Shown: positions 36,064 to 48,522 of the stretch, piece after piece
How the letters are laid out: the number at the start of each line of letters is the position of its first letter
Position numbering within the stretch: position 1 is the stretch's first letter
Assembly (NCBI RefSeq): GCF_023278565.1
Contig: NC_064680.1
Location: 1-64,000, forward strand
Source of the DNA: Colletotrichum lupini
Lineage: Eukaryota > Ascomycota > Sordariomycetes > Glomerellales > Glomerellaceae
Direction of reading: 5' to 3'
DNA: 64,000 nucleotides
Program-made: the position numbers and the translations under genes
Notes under the pieces: generated by a model
Told to the model about the DNA's origin: nothing
Seen by the model: the letters and a program-made list of their open reading frames with translations, nothing else
Databases searched by the model: none

Positions 36064-39000
36064 ACTTAGAAAACGTTGCTAATATAGTACTATATTTACT
36101 TATATTAGCCGCCTTGCTAATATACCTTATAGCTGGGGAAGTTAATAAATAAGTAGTGATTTCATATTCGAACTCGGGCCCCTTTTCTATAATAAGCTAT
36201 ACTTTAGTTAGCGTACTTAGTGCCGCGCCTAGCTTAGTTATGCCGCGGAGGCCGTATAAGTATTACCTCGCAAGTAATACTTTTATAAAGTATAAATTAG
36301 TAAGATACTATATATACTAATCGTTCTTTTTATATACAAGTTGCGCAAGAGGGCATTTAACCTTATACTCCTCTAGTACTTAAGCACTTTAAGTATCTCA
36401 AAAGTTCCCGTTTTTCGTAATTAGTCTCCTTAATTATAGGTTTAGATTTATTAATATCTAGACTATAGTAATATAATAAGAATAGTATGGTCTTAGTAAT
36501 AATAAAAATTAATTATTTTATATTAACTTTATAAGAAAGAGGGAGTTCTAAAGGTGGGCCGGTTAGCTACTAAATAATTAATTAAAAGTAACCCTTTTTA
36601 TTACTTAGCTCGCGGGATTATATTACTAATTTAATTAGTATATTATAAGTAGTACCTTATATTAAGTAAATAATAGCGCTAAAATCCTGTGCCTTAGCTA
36701 TATTAATAAAAGTATTAGTTAGTCTTTTTTAATATTTTAACTACTACCCCTCTTTTTATTTACTATTCTCTTTTTTTATTACTTTTATTTATTAACTAGA
36801 TTTATTAAGTCTTTACTATACTTAGAGTAAAAGTTTATAAGTCCGAATTACTATTACTATTTTACTTCTTTAACCCTATATTTTCTTAACTACGTTACTT
36901 ACTTATACTTTAATTATTATTTTAAGTATCCTACCTCTATTTTATTATAATTATATATACTTAATTAAAGTCTATATTAAAAAAAACGGTTACTTAACTA
37001 TAGTAGTTTAATATTAAAGTAGTAGCTATTTCTTATTTAGAAGTATACTTAACTAACTTTAAATAAGTAAGTAATTCTTAAACCGTATTAAGAACCGTTA
37101 TTAAAAGAGTATTTATCGTATTTTACGATACGATAGATTTAAATACTCTAATCTTATCTTAAAAACCCTTATTTATAACTAGCGCTACTACTAGCTACCG
37201 CGCTAGTCTTAGTAAAAGTAATATTAGAGGCTTATATATACTATTTAGAGAGCTATTAAAAACGACGCTAATACCTAGATACCCCTAGCTTATCCGCAAA
37301 GGAGCGCACTTTAAAGAGATTATAATAGACTATTTATTATTATAAAAAAGAGACGATTAATTAGATAGTATACTAGGCCGTAAAGGGGCCGATACTATAG
37401 TAATAATTTAAGTAAAACTAGAGCAAAGAGCGTCTTTTTATAAAGAAGATATCTTCCTTAACTCTTAGTTATAAATAACTAGTATTTAGTTTTATTAGCT
37501 TAAGAATACTTAATAACTAAACGTTAAGAAAAAAGAAGGCTAATCTATTTAGTAATTTATAATATAAAAACGTACTTATAACCTAAAGAGGGTTTATAAA
37601 TAAACCCTCTTAAGACTTAATAAAACTAAGTATATTATAAAAATACTATTATATAATTCTCTATTTTACAATAATATCCTCGATTTTATTTATTATAAGG
37701 TTATATATAGAAAACGGAGTTAGGTTTATTTAAGATCTAAATTTACTAATTATCCCCTTTATAGAGCTTATTATTACCTAAGGTATTACGGAGCTTAATT
37801 ACTTAATTAAAAGTATAAAAAAAGGGTAAGAGCATTCGTTAGAACTACTTCTAAAGCCTTTTTTATATTTAATATAGTTTTTAAATAGCTTAAAGCTCCT
37901 TATTCAAAAACTACTCTTTATTTTTACCAATACTTAAGTACGTCGATATTTTACTCCGTACTATCTCGTAATTAATATTAACTAAATATTATATTTCTTT
38001 TTTAAATATAAGCCTATTTAAAGAGTAATTATATATTTAAGATTAAAGATTTATATTATAAACTCCTAGATAGCCTCGAAGGCTATAAAATTATAGCTTT
38101 TACTTTATAAATACTCCGTAACGGCTATTAATATACTAAACTCCTTAGAGTAGCCGTATTTAAAATAGTAATAGAGGCTCTACTAGTATTTAAGTAATTT
38201 AAAGTATTAGTTTAATAACTCGAGGCTTATAAAATAATTATTACATAGAGAGTAATTAAAAATCTTAGTAACGGGATCCTAAGATTCTATAGTAGCCTCT
38301 AAAATAACCTCTATAGCCCACTCTTATAATTATTTCGTAAGTATACTATTTAAATTACGCTTTTTAACTACTTAAAAAACTCTAAGCTAAGTTAATAATA
38401 CTTTTTTATATACTCCCTCCTCTAAATAATAAAAAATACCGGCCGTAGTTACGTATAATTTATAATAAAAAAGGTAGGATACGTTATTACCGCAGTACGC
38501 TCTATTATTATAATACTATATAAATTAGGCCGATTTTATAATTTATAGTTTAGTAACGAACTATTTTAATATTATTTAAGTTTTAGAGTATTCGGTTGTA
38601 TAGATCGTAATAAAAGTATTTATTTATTTTATACTCCCTAAGTATATCTTTATTATTTAAAACCTTAAAATAAAAATAAAAGTCGTAATAATACTCGGGT
38701 TCGTTAGAAAATAAATCTATTTAATAGTTTAGCGTAGTTATATACTATTTAATAGCTCGTTAGTTATTATAATAATAGTTATAAGTATTATATTCGAATT
38801 TAAGAGCTAAGTAGGACTTAGTAGCTATATACTAATTACGAGACCTCTATAAAGGTTATATTTAAAAGTAAGTAAGGTAAGTAAACTTTATTGCTAGATT
38901 CGTATAGTTATATAATAATAGAACATGAAAGATAGTTTCTTATATAATTATAAGAAGAACGTATAGAAAAATATATAATATATATTTAGTTAGTATTATA

Positions 39001-39404
39001 TTTAAGGAATATTTTATATAATAAGCGTACTACGGATAACTCTAGTTTAAAGTGCGTCGTAAATCGCTTTACGCTTAGTTATAAAAAGCGTTACGCCCGT
39101 AATATTAAAATATACTACTTAATTATTTTTAGGTTTATAACGGGGGCTTAGTTAGCCTCTTATAGCTATAATATACGAGATAACGATAATTATAATAGTT
39201 AAGTACTATAATTAATATAGAGTTTCGAAGTTAGAGGGCGCAGTTCTAATAATATTATATTACGAGCAGATCTATTTACTATTTATATTATAATACCCTA
39301 AATCGTTAGTAAATCTAAAAGACGATGCGCAAACTCAATAACTACTTATCTAAGGGTATAATACTAAGAAAACAGGTGGCTTTTACTAAGAAGCCGAATA
39401 CTAG

Positions 39405-39705
39405 CACATAGATACTAGCACACAGATATTAGCACATAAATACTAATATATAGATACTAATACACAGATACTAATATATAAATACTAGCACATAGATACT
39501 AGTATATAGATACTAGTATATAGATACTAATACACAGATACTAGTATACAAATACTAGTATATAAATACTAGTATATAAATACTAGTATATAAATACTAA
39601 TATATAGATATTAGTATATAGATACTAGCACACAGATGCTAGCACATAGATACTAGTATATAAATACTAATATATAAATACTAGCACATAGATACTAATA
39701 AATAG
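39405..39705. repeat. 16-bp tandem repeat, about 18 copies
   Basis: The unit is close to AGCACATAGATACTAG/AGTATATAAATACTAG, repeated about 18 times at 16-base spacing. Left copies keep CACA; many others have TATA, which is the expected outcome of RIP acting on CACA. The array is followed by further GTATAT-rich sequence. Confidence 0.88.
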
Positions 39706-40324
39706 AGAGCATATTAAGTAAGCGCTACTAGCGTCTATATAGGCTCCTCTAGTTATATAGACGCTAGTATATTTATACTAGTATATCTATAGCTAGTATA
39801 TAGGTACTAGTATATATTAGCTAGTTCTATTTTAATAAGCTAGCTCCGCGCTACTCGGTCTATTCTAATTCCGCTCGTCCCGTACTAGCTAATTAATATA
39901 GTTTTTACTACGACTTAAAATATAACTCGGGTCGATATATATATATAGCACATACCCCCCCTAATTTATTTACTTTTTTTATTTTAGAGTAGTAAGGTAG
40001 AACATAGTAAATACTTACTATATTTAATAAATATCCTTAGAGACGTAAGGTAAAAAGAATTCTATAGAGCAAGCTAGGGGGAATAATTAAGTATATTTCT
40101 AGCTTTTAAGCGTATATTTAGTTTAGTTATAATTAGACTTAGTTAAGGTAAACGCCCGTAACGAGCTATTAATAACTATATAAGTTCTTCCTCTTACTAA
40201 TACGTAGAGGTATATAGATAGTATAAAGTATCGGAAATACTATATACTTCGTAGGGTAAATTAAAAGAATTAATATTTATTCTAAAAATAAAGTAAGATA
40301 TACATAATACTATATAACTATAGG

Positions 40325-40650
40325 CCAAAACTAGTATATTAGAACTAGCGTACTAAAACCTACGTACTAAAACTAGCGTATTAGAACTAGCGTATTAAAA
40401 CTAGTATATTAAAACCTACGTACTAAAACTAGTATATTTAAACCCGCGTACTAGAACTAGCGTACTAAAACCCGCGTATTAAAACTAGTATACTAAAACT
40501 AATATACTAAAACTAATATATTGAAACTAGTATACTAAAACTAACGTATTAAAACTAGCGTATTAAAACTAGCGTACTAAAACTAATATACTAAAACTAG
40601 CGTACTAAAACTAGCGTATTAAAACTAATATACTAAAACTAGCGTAAAAT
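40325..40650. repeat. 14-bp tandem repeat, about 22 copies
   Basis: The unit ACTAAAACTAGCGT and variants (ATTAAAACTAATAT, ACTAGAACTAGCGT) run head to tail at 14-base spacing. Variation is mostly GC versus AT at the same sites, again RIP-like. Confidence 0.88.
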
Positions 40651-42850
40651 ATAAATAGTCGTCTTAATCCGTTCGTAATATTATAGCATAAAAAACTATT
40701 TTAAAATTAATTCTTATTAATACGAGTCTATTCTCTATTTTACTCCCCTTAACTACGATATATTCCGTAATTAATAAGCACTATCTTTCCCGCTCGCCTT
40801 ATTGCGTTATAAACTACGTCTATTAGTAATAACGTAGCTAAACTATGCATTTAAACAGCTTAGTACTATATATATACTATAACTAGGATTATCCCCTAAG
40901 TTATATTATAAAAATATATTAAAACCTAGCGGTATTTTTAAAAAAGTAAGGCTCGTAACTAGACTACGTACTTAGTATTACTTCTACGGTTATTTACTAA
41001 GTTATAAGTTAAGGTATATATATATAATAATCGGCTTTATTATAAGTTTTAGAAAGTTAGGTTTAATTATACTTTACTAGCTATAGTTATAACTAATAAA
41101 TAATATTATATATAATATAACTAGCTTAAATAGCGTAACTAGAGACCGTTAGTAATATATTAATGTTTAGGGTCGGATAGTTTAGTAATAAAAGTACTTA
41201 ATTTTAAGAGAAGTAATTAAACTAGTAAGGTACTAATCGGGTCTCGTTTATATTTAAATCCTTATTAATAAGTATTATAAACGTTAACTTAAAGTATTAT
41301 ATCCTTTTTATAAGTAGTTACTTAAGGTCTTATTATAGCGAGTTTATTAAAAGCGCGGAGGGGATAATATTATTAATACCTACGTAAATTAAGGTACTTA
41401 CGTTATGCACTAGCTCTATAAAAAGTTAGGCCCTATAGTAAGCAAAAGACGGCTCGGCGACCTCGTAATAAAAATAACTCTATAGTTTATATATAATATA
41501 GTCGTATAGTATAGTATATATAGCCCGGCGTATCGGTTAGGGCCTTTAGTAATAACTTAGCTATAGGGGAATTGTTTTAATAAGTCTAATTTTATAATAT
41601 TTATAGTCCTTTTAGCTCCGAAATAGGTTTACTAATTATAAAGCTAGACTATACGAACCTAAAACGTCCGGAATAGTAATTATAAATAAAACTAAATATT
41701 TTAATATATAAAAATAAAGGCTAAACCCCGTTTACTAACTATAGAGTTCTATTCTACTCTTTACTTATTAATTACTACTATTATTATTAAAAGCCTATTT
41801 AATACTTTTTTATAGCGCTATAAATTACTATTTATACTAAGCTTTACTTAATTACTTTCGTTAACTAATTCTTATTATTTAGTAACGTCCAGAATAAGTA
41901 TTAGTAGCGTAAATAGTAGTTTATAAATAAGTACTTTTAGAATTAATATTAGGGGCGGGTTTTAGCTATTTAAAATATTATAATATTTAACTTAGTTAAG
42001 GATAGGATCTATAGCTAGCCCCGGACTCTAAGAGCTACTTACGTTAACTAACCTTATATTTTATAAATAGTCTTAATATTTAAAAAGCCTAATATTAATA
42101 TAATAGGCCTTCTTAAACCTTTAGTAATAGCCGTAGTAGCTTATTTATAAATAAATTATAGGGTTAAGATAGTATTAGTACGAGTTAAGGTACTTTATTA
42201 AAAGCTACTTAAGGTATTTATATTTAACTTTAATAATTATTATTACTTATTATTAAGTATAATAAACAGTATATAGTAAGATTAAGTCTAGGTCTAGCTC
42301 GTATAAGGTCGAGCTTAGAAAAATAGAGTCGTTTATAAAAAAGAAGTAATATACTCATTATAATAATATTAATATAATCCCTTATTAATATTTAGCCTAT
42401 ACTACGTACTAAACTAGTTAAGGACTAAAATAATCTAAGTAAACACTTTTAAATATAATCCGTTTCTAATATAAAATTAAAAAACGTAATTAAAGCTATT
42501 AGAAGTCTATATTTCGTATTATAACTAGCCTTTAATTATTCTAATTATAATAATATAAAGAGAGGTAATACTTTTTATTATAAGCCTACCTTATTATAAA
42601 TTACAATATACGCCCCGCTTAAAATAGCTAATACGGATCTATAATTCGCTATAATAGCTTATAAATAGAGCCTAGCGGTACGTTTATATAAATTTAATAA
42701 GAATATTCCTAAGAGTCTAGTGCTTTATTAGCTATTATATACCTAAGTATCCACGTTCCGGGTTTGGAATAGCGGTTAAAGTTTACGTTACTAAATTATA
42801 ATCCCTTTTATAGACTTTATTATATATCTTAGATCTAGGATCCTAGGCTT

Positions 42851-43260
42851 AGCCGGGTCACTAGTATATGAGCTGGCTGCATGGCTAGATAAGACTCTGC
42901 TCCCGGATATCAAACAAATAAGGCTAACCTACTGAAAGCCGAATACCTAAGGATCAAGCGCGACACCCACTTCGCTCTCTGTATTGTCTACTGTACAGCT
43001 TTGAATGTTATGAGGCTATTTGCAAAGCTGTGGCTGGCCTCCTACGGCAAATTAGCCTCGTAGTGGTTACTACGGGTATGCCACAAGACAAGCCTACTGG
43101 CATAAGCAACGAAGCCTGTTGCTCTCGAAAATTACATCATTAGCCTTTGGCTTTGCTTCATCTAACCCGCAACAGAGGAATGAGCCGATCTCGGGAGACA
43201 GTTTGCCATGGTCTGCCCTGAGGATGAATCACCATGGAATACTCGCTTATCAATCCTGAC
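42851..43260. other. Island 2 left flank, no assignable gene
   Basis: GC-balanced sequence after the RIP boundary near 42850. It holds no long frame on either strand and lies downstream of the kinase fragment. I see nothing in it that I can name. Confidence 0.6.
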
Positions 43261-43861
43261 TCAGTCCGTCAACCATGGGTCTTGCAGAAGTTGCTCTGCC
43301 GTAGGCCGAGTGTCCGGGTCCCATGTCAGGGCCCTTCGAATGAATTGCAAGAACTTGAGATTGTTCTCAAGTTTGCTGCCCACTGCTTCAAGGGGTTTCC
43401 CTCTCGGTATAGGCACTAAGTTTCTCCAATTTCTTGGGAGACAATGGTCAGACTTCCCGTGAACAGGCTAATGGAAAGGATTCTGCTAAACGAACCTTGC
43501 GCATCCCAGTACTCGAGCGCTCGGTTGCGATGCTGGTTGAGGAGCTCTAGAGGCGGTGGACCCAGTACCGCGATGAGCTTAGCGAAGTGAGCTCCGTCCG
43601 AGGAACTGCCATCTACTTTGCGGGCGCTGAACAACGTCTTTCCTGCAAAGAGATCTCACGCCTGGGACAGAGAAGGAGTGGTTATAAGGAATCCGTAAGT
43701 GGAACTGTGATTTGGTCTGAACACATACTGCAAATTCTACGCTCCAGATATCGACGGGATAGCCCCGTTGGATGTGCAAGACCGTCTCTGAGGCCCGGTA
43801 CATGATTGGCATGATGTTGCAGGATCCAAGCTGTCCCAAACCGAACAGCTCGGGTATTGAA
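43261..43861 (-). pseudogene. SRPK-like protein kinase, C-lobe fragment, broken
   Basis: Read on the minus strand this is the second half of a protein kinase. It has the activation-segment end (Met-Tyr-Arg-Ala-Ser-Glu, in place of Pro-Glu), then Val-Asp-Ile-Trp-Ser-Val. A 67-bp intron follows (43662-43728, GTATGT...CCCAG), then Asp-Leu-Phe, a region ending Trp-Asp-Ala-Gln, and the last helix Leu-Thr-Trp-Asp-Pro-Asp-Thr-Arg-Pro before the stop at 43261-43263. An intron between about 43511 and 43432 (GTTCGT...CTTAG) links the last two pieces. The codon at 43656-43658 is TGA where the family has Trp. The N-lobe and catalytic loop are absent: the next gene's coding end lies at 44014. Order and motifs resemble SRPK-type fungal kinases. 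It cannot make an active kinase. Confidence 0.75.
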
Positions 43862-44013
43862 GAGCTGTGAGTTATATTTCCCGCTAACTATCGTACACTG
43901 CAACCACGGGCCCCTCATTGTACAATGTAGACAATACGCGCTTGCCGACAGTCCATTGCTTCCTTTTGCGATTTGCTTGTACGACGTTCCCTGCACACAA
44001 TTGCTAAAGCCTG

Positions 44014-45149
44014 TCACACTGTATGGGAGTTGGCCATCCGCAAAACAAACTCGTATACGCCAAGAGTTATTATAGCAGACGGAATTGAGCGCACGAGGTG
44101 TGGTGTGAGACCACCATATAACCCTCGCCAACCTTCATGCTTCCAAATCAGACCAAAGCATTGGCCAAGACCAGTATATGTTGGGGTGCCGTTCGATGTT
44201 GGCGCCTGACGTAGACGCGTTCGAATTACCTACAGAACGAATTACTATGTGAAACCAATGGTGATTAAGGCTTCTGTACCTCATGGGGGTATGTGACCAG
44301 AACTGCAGCAAATTTAGCGCAGCCAGCAGCACCACTGGTACTGACCCATTTTCCGAATTCTTCCCAAGCTGGATGCACATTGTGCCCTGACCGATGACTG
44401 AGAAATGGAGCCTGAAAAGCCACCTTAAGCTTTTCGTAGAGAACAAGATGCAGAACCGTCTCTACTGTGCCTAAGTAGCTCGCGCTTAATCCGCGGTACA
44501 ACCCGGGAATTCCCTCTGTCCGCAGCACTTTTTGCACACAGTCGAAACTTCCCTTGTATTGTCGCATCGTAGCGCCGCTAATGGCACGTGATCTGTCGAG
44601 TTGGAGCCTGGTCTTCACGAGCCACACGGGATTCGTCGCCGTTGCGGTTGCGATGCTGGCGGCAACGGCGGCATACGCATGTATGATAGGATCGCCCTCC
44701 TTCTGGTTCAGGTATCTAGCTACGAAGAGCTTAGTGTTTCCGTACACATAGAACTTTATGGCAGTTGCAGGAACCACGCCGGCCAGACTGGGCCCGAGGC
44801 CGCGAAACAGTCCACGCCATCCCTCGTTATTCTTGATCGTGCGCAGTATTTCAAACGTTTCGAAAACGTGGCCAAGGGCGGTGCGGTAAAAGCGAGAGCG
44901 TGAGGGTTGACCGGTGACAGTCGGTTGCGACGAACGCAGGTAAAGGTCGGACTGAAGTCGCGTTCGTAGGACGTCGAGCGGAGAAGTGAGTATTGAGGTT
45001 GCAGCACCACCGGTCCTAGGAACAGTCAGCTTCATGCAGGTAATGAGTTGTAAACTATCTCACGCGCCAGCCGCCAAGTGCACCAAGGGTTGACTTCGCC
45101 GCTTTTGTTCTGTGCTGACGTCAAGTGAGGGTTGCGATGAAGCTATCAT
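44014..45149 (-). CDS. Mitochondrial carrier, Rim2-like pyrimidine nucleotide carrier, 345 aa
   Basis: Three exons: 45149-45064, 45015-44280 and 44229-44014. Introns are 48 bp (45063-45016, GTGAGA, GCTGAC branch, CCTAG) and 50 bp (44279-44230, GTACAG...TGTAG). The splices restore both ends: exon 1 adds the first transmembrane helix start, exon 3 the last third. The product has the three carrier repeats with signatures Pro41-Leu-Asp, Pro158-Val-Trp and Pro272-His-Glu, each followed by basic residues (Arg-Thr-Arg-Leu, Lys-Thr-Arg-Leu, Arg-Thr-Arg-Leu). Six transmembrane helices are expected in the inner mitochondrial membrane. The Asn-Pro-Val-Trp second signature and overall match point to the Rim2/SLC25A33-36 group, which exchanges pyrimidine nucleotides. 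No stop or frameshift is present. Substrate is inferred from family resemblance. Confidence 0.92.
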
Positions 45150-45427
45150 TGTGAAGGTAATACTACTAATTTGTCACTTCCGAGGAAAATGTTTAAGCAA
45201 ACCCTCGAGTAACGGACGGGTCGGCTCGGTAATATATATCTCCGCTGAGCTACACGGACCCATCACTCTGTGAAGACCGACTTATGAAAATAAAGGACAG
45301 GAACAGTGACCACCAAGGGACCGCCACCCTCATTAAAAAAAAACCCCCCCGTTATTTGGGGACAAAAAAAGAGTAGCGGCAGTCCTATCCACCTAAAACC
45401 TCACGACGAATCCATCACCGCAGGACA

Positions 45428-45583
45428 TCAAGTCTGGCCTGTGCCGCTGCAGGTCGTACAATTGACTTTTCCGGTAGCCCCACAGCCGTAGCAAGTGTAT
45501 GGCTCAGTGCTAGTGGAGCCCGTGCCATAACAGCCCGTGCATGACACCTTCCCAGATCCACTACGCGAAGTACATGTAGCCAT
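45428..45583 (-). CDS. DnaJ-type zinc-finger mini-protein, 51 aa
   Basis: The ATG at 45583 gives a 51-residue protein that is almost wholly a DnaJ-type central zinc finger. It has four CxxCxGxG-like modules: Cys-Thr-Ser-Arg, Cys-Thr-Gly-Cys, Cys-Tyr-Gly-Cys and Cys-Thr-Thr-Cys, each followed by a Gly-x-Gly type tail. The second cysteine of module 1 is Arg (CGT), so one of the two zinc sites probably lacks a ligand. There is no J domain. A longer frame extends 24 codons upstream but has no homology, so I chose the start just before the domain. Such free-standing fingers occur in plants (BSD2 type) and fungi and may bind unfolded protein or metal. Function here is unknown. Confidence 0.7.
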   Translation of the reverse strand: MATCTSRSGSGKVSCTGCYGTGSTSTEPYTCYGCGATGKVNCTTCSGTGQT

Positions 45584-46275
45584 GGCGATTGAGATGATTG
45601 GATCTAGACTACATTTGATTAGCGACGACGTAAACAGAACATTTTGGCAGCGCACCTTTGAGTTACTATATTAATGAATGGGAGAATAGGAATCTTGGGA
45701 CGTATGTTGGCGGAAGCTGATGAGGTTGAGAGTAATGAAGAGGACACTACTTTTCGTGAGAAGATTTCGCTCTATATATATCTTGGAGAACGGCAACAAT
45801 GGTCTATAGCTTTCAGTCGCCAGATGTAGCAGTTGAATCACTATGCAAGTAGATTGCGTCTCGATTTGCTATCTTCCCCGGTTGCCGAGTCACAGCTGGA
45901 AGGAACGAATTCCGACAGTTGCGTTGCAGTTTACCGGCACCAGGTGCAACTACTGCCTTGACTATCCTTGTATCTTGTACACTGCACTCAGAATCTCATG
46001 TGGGCTGTTCCTCTGCACCAGTGCAACACTTGCACCTGTTGCACCGGTGCACTCCGATCTGGCACCTGTGCGCCAATTACCGCACCAGGTGCTTTCAGCT
46101 CCTGGACTAGGGCAGCCACCGCTTCCCAATCTGTGCTCGCTTCTGGGTTTCGGCACAGGCACCAAGCTCGTTGGCTGTGCTTGACTGTGCGGGGTCTCCA
46201 ATACCTGTGTCCATCTCTGATCAAACAACACGCCTGCTTTACCAGCTTCTCAACTCCATTGCCCCGTACTGAACT
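45584..46275. other. Intergenic region with a cluster of GCACC/GGTGC palindromes
   Basis: No gene is assigned. Between 45937 and 46092 the pentamer GCACC and its complement occur about ten times, twice as the palindrome GCACCAGGTGC (45937-45947 and 46082-46092) and once as TGCACCGGTGCA. Open frames here are on several frames of both strands and look accidental. The region serves as upstream sequence for the C2H2 gene and the mini-zinc-finger gene, which diverge. Confidence 0.6.
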
Positions 46276-47583
46276 ATGTCGGAACCTATCTCCAGATGCA
46301 CGGTATGTCTCGCGACGTTTGATTCTCGCCAGGAACTTCGCGAACATGCATGGGCTTTCCAAGTAAGAGTCGCGTCATTTGAATCAAAACCATTAGCCTA
46401 ACGCGCGAAACAGGCAGAGATAGCGGCATCAATTGCGAGATTACAGGCAATTTCTGCACATCAGCGGCCAGAAAGTGTACGGACTTCAGGCGAGACTTCC
46501 AGCCGGAGCAGTTCCAGCATCATTGAATGCACTGTATGCTGGGAAACTTTCACGACTCATGAGGAAGTACGGGAACATATTTGGGCCTTTCAGGTGAAGC
46601 TCAGCACTACAGGGTGAGACCAGTCAATCTGACAGGCTTTGCAGACACGCTTCGCGACCTTATTTTCTCAAATTCACGTCCTTCTCGTCCATCAGCAGCT
46701 CGAGTATAAGAACAGTGAACCACAAGACTCTGGTAACGACTTCGAGGAATTCTCCGATGACTCCGACAGAGGTCAGCATCCGTCGATAGAGATGCCAAGC
46801 GGGTGCCCGCACAACGACTGCGCTCGCTCAGAGAGGCTTTTCAAAAGAAGGCAGGAACTCACGCGGCACTTTGGAAGGCGTATTGCCCCCCGACATCCTC
46901 TCGCGATCGATTACTAACGAAAGTCAGATTATGTCTGTAGGGAATTCTGTCCATTTTGCACGACCACTTTTACTCAAGCGAGTAAGTTTTGGGCACACAA
47001 ATGTGCAAGAAGCGGACCGCCAAGTCAAAGGAAATTCATAAAGAAACGTGGTCTGGAACTACGACGCATGACAAGAAAAGAGTTATTTGCAGCAAAACAA
47101 TAAAAAAGAGAGTCATCACCTGCGACAGGCCGTAGGCCTAATGCTTCGCAGAACGCCAAGCCAGCAATCGCTCAAATAGCCAGGGAAGAATTTCACGGAG
47201 ACCTTGCTCAAGTGCAACCTGTCCCCGCCAATGACCCTGTGCATCAGGCAACAGCATTTCGAGACCGCTTGTCTGTACAGCCAAATTCAGCAAGCCAGAT
47301 CACCGACATGATCGACCCCGACCCAACTTGTCTATCCTTCGACGTTGTCACCCAGTCACCACCACCTCATTCGCAGCATCACCAGACTCCCATTTGGTTT
47401 GATGGCAGGCACAGCTCAGACCGATCTGGGCAACTACATATTATGTCAACTCCGCTGTGGCCTATGAGCAACATGACCACGAGCAACCAGCTCACATCGT
47501 TCGGTGTAGGAGCAACATCGCTCGTGGGGTTCTCTGGCTCAGCGGAAGTGTTTCAACAGATGGACCCCGCGGCATACTTGTAG
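46276..47583 (+). pseudogene. C2H2 zinc-finger protein gene, four exons, one premature stop
   Basis: Exons 46276-46362, 46414-46593, 46636-46879 and 46928 onward; introns 51, 42 and 48 bp (the third with a perfect TACTAAC). Intron 2 could also end at 46644, nine bases later, in frame. Exons 1 and 2 each end with a similar finger-like module (Cys8, Cys11, His24; Cys68, Cys71, His84) finishing Trp-Ala-Phe-Gln directly before a phase-0 intron. A canonical C2H2 pair encoded by exons 3 and 4 follows. A TAA at 47101-47103 ends the frame after 228 residues. The same frame then stays open for 159 more codons of Pro/Ser/Gln-rich sequence to a TAG at 47581. CAA-to-TAA at this point would be a RIP-type change. 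The gene is either truncated in function or dead. A role in DNA binding is inferred from the fingers. Confidence 0.72.
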
Positions 47584-47627
47584 CTACGAGATCCAATATT
47601 TTGAGCCGTCCTGCGTGTCGAATTTTG

Positions 47628-48522
47628 TCATAAGCTCCGTGTACCAGCATCACTAATCGTGGGGCTTTCCAGTCCGTATGCGCTTGTAAAACCGGTTTTG
47701 ATTTCGAATGCGTGCCTATAATGCAGGATTGCGCTTGGGGTTCGTTAGGAATCTGGGTGGTTGTCAAGAGCGGAATCGAAGACTTACATGCCGCCTTTCT
47801 CCATTTGGACGTCGATTGGCTCGCAGCCATTTTTCCTCAAGGAGGCCAGCGGAACCTCTAGCAAGCCATTTGCAGCCAACACACCCTTCAACGGCTTCTT
47901 GTGTGAGCTTCCATAGAATACCACACGTGAGCCAGCCCCCCACATATGAACAACAACTCGATCCCCGTGAGTTGGACCGAGGGAAAATGCAAATATATGA
48001 CTTGGATCGCTACCGAAGGAGCGACAGACTTGTGGGTTAGGGTGCAAAAGGTATGGCCGCAAAATGGATTGGATACGCTGCTCTAGGTTAGAATACTCAA
48101 CGCCCTTTGGTTCCAATACGTACATCATCTCCAATTATGCAGCCGCTGAAGAATTTGAAGCTATCTGGGCTGCTGGACAGTCCCTGCTGGTCTAAGGCAT
48201 CCACGATTCCTCCGACTGCTGCATTTTCCGTGTAGAAAAGACCGTGTTCCTTGAAAAACTCGAGGGATGCAGAGGCCGTCACTGATTCTGAGACCTCTTT
48301 TGCCCCGAACAGTTCGTCTACGTTGGATTTCGACGGTTCGTCCATAAGTTGGGGTATTCGAAGCATGGCAAAACGGTCGTAATTGACAGGTTGGCCAGAA
48401 ATTGTTGGGAAGCAGTCTTGCGACGTAATGATCTTTAGGCACAGATCAGGCGCCAGGTCAGCTTCCCGGATCATCAGAAAATCCGCTATATCGCTTACTA
48501 GAATTGCCACTGCGGGTGTCAT
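47628..48522 (-). CDS. Conserved-looking fungal protein of unknown function, 258 aa
   Basis: Three exons: 48522-48124, 48077-47788 and 47715-47628. Introns are 46 bp (48123-48078, GTACGT, TTCTAAC, AGCAG) and 72 bp (47787-47716, GTAAGT, CCTAAC, TTATAG). Both splices keep frame; unspliced, the first exon would end a few codons later. The protein has no signal peptide. Its central part contains Gly-Asp-Arg-Val-Val-Val-His-Met-Trp-Gly and the C-terminal part Gly-Leu-Leu-Glu-Val-Pro and Ala-Phe-Glu-Ile. I know this layout from uncharacterised fungal proteins with a possible beta-barrel fold, but I assign no activity. Its stop lies 44 bases from the end of the C2H2 frame, so the two are convergent. 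Confidence 0.72.

Larger units (their letters stand above)
29722..42850. other. Second RIP-degraded AT-rich block
   Basis: About 13 kb of sequence with very few CA or TG and stops in all frames. Identified contents are a STAND/NLR-type gene relic on the minus strand and four tandem repeat arrays, listed separately. I looked for reverse transcriptase and transposase motifs between 29.8-32 kb, 36.2-39.4 kb and 40.7-42.8 kb and found none I could defend. Confidence 0.88.

Noticed and set aside
43682..44131. 149-codon minus-strand frame between carrier and kinase
   Set aside because: It overlaps the true last exon of the carrier and the kinase fragment in other frames and resembles nothing.
45843..46366. 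Overlapping 113- and 132-codon plus-strand frames and 124-codon minus-strand frame
   Set aside because: They are driven by the GCACC-rich repeats and conflict with the spliced C2H2 gene, which has better support.
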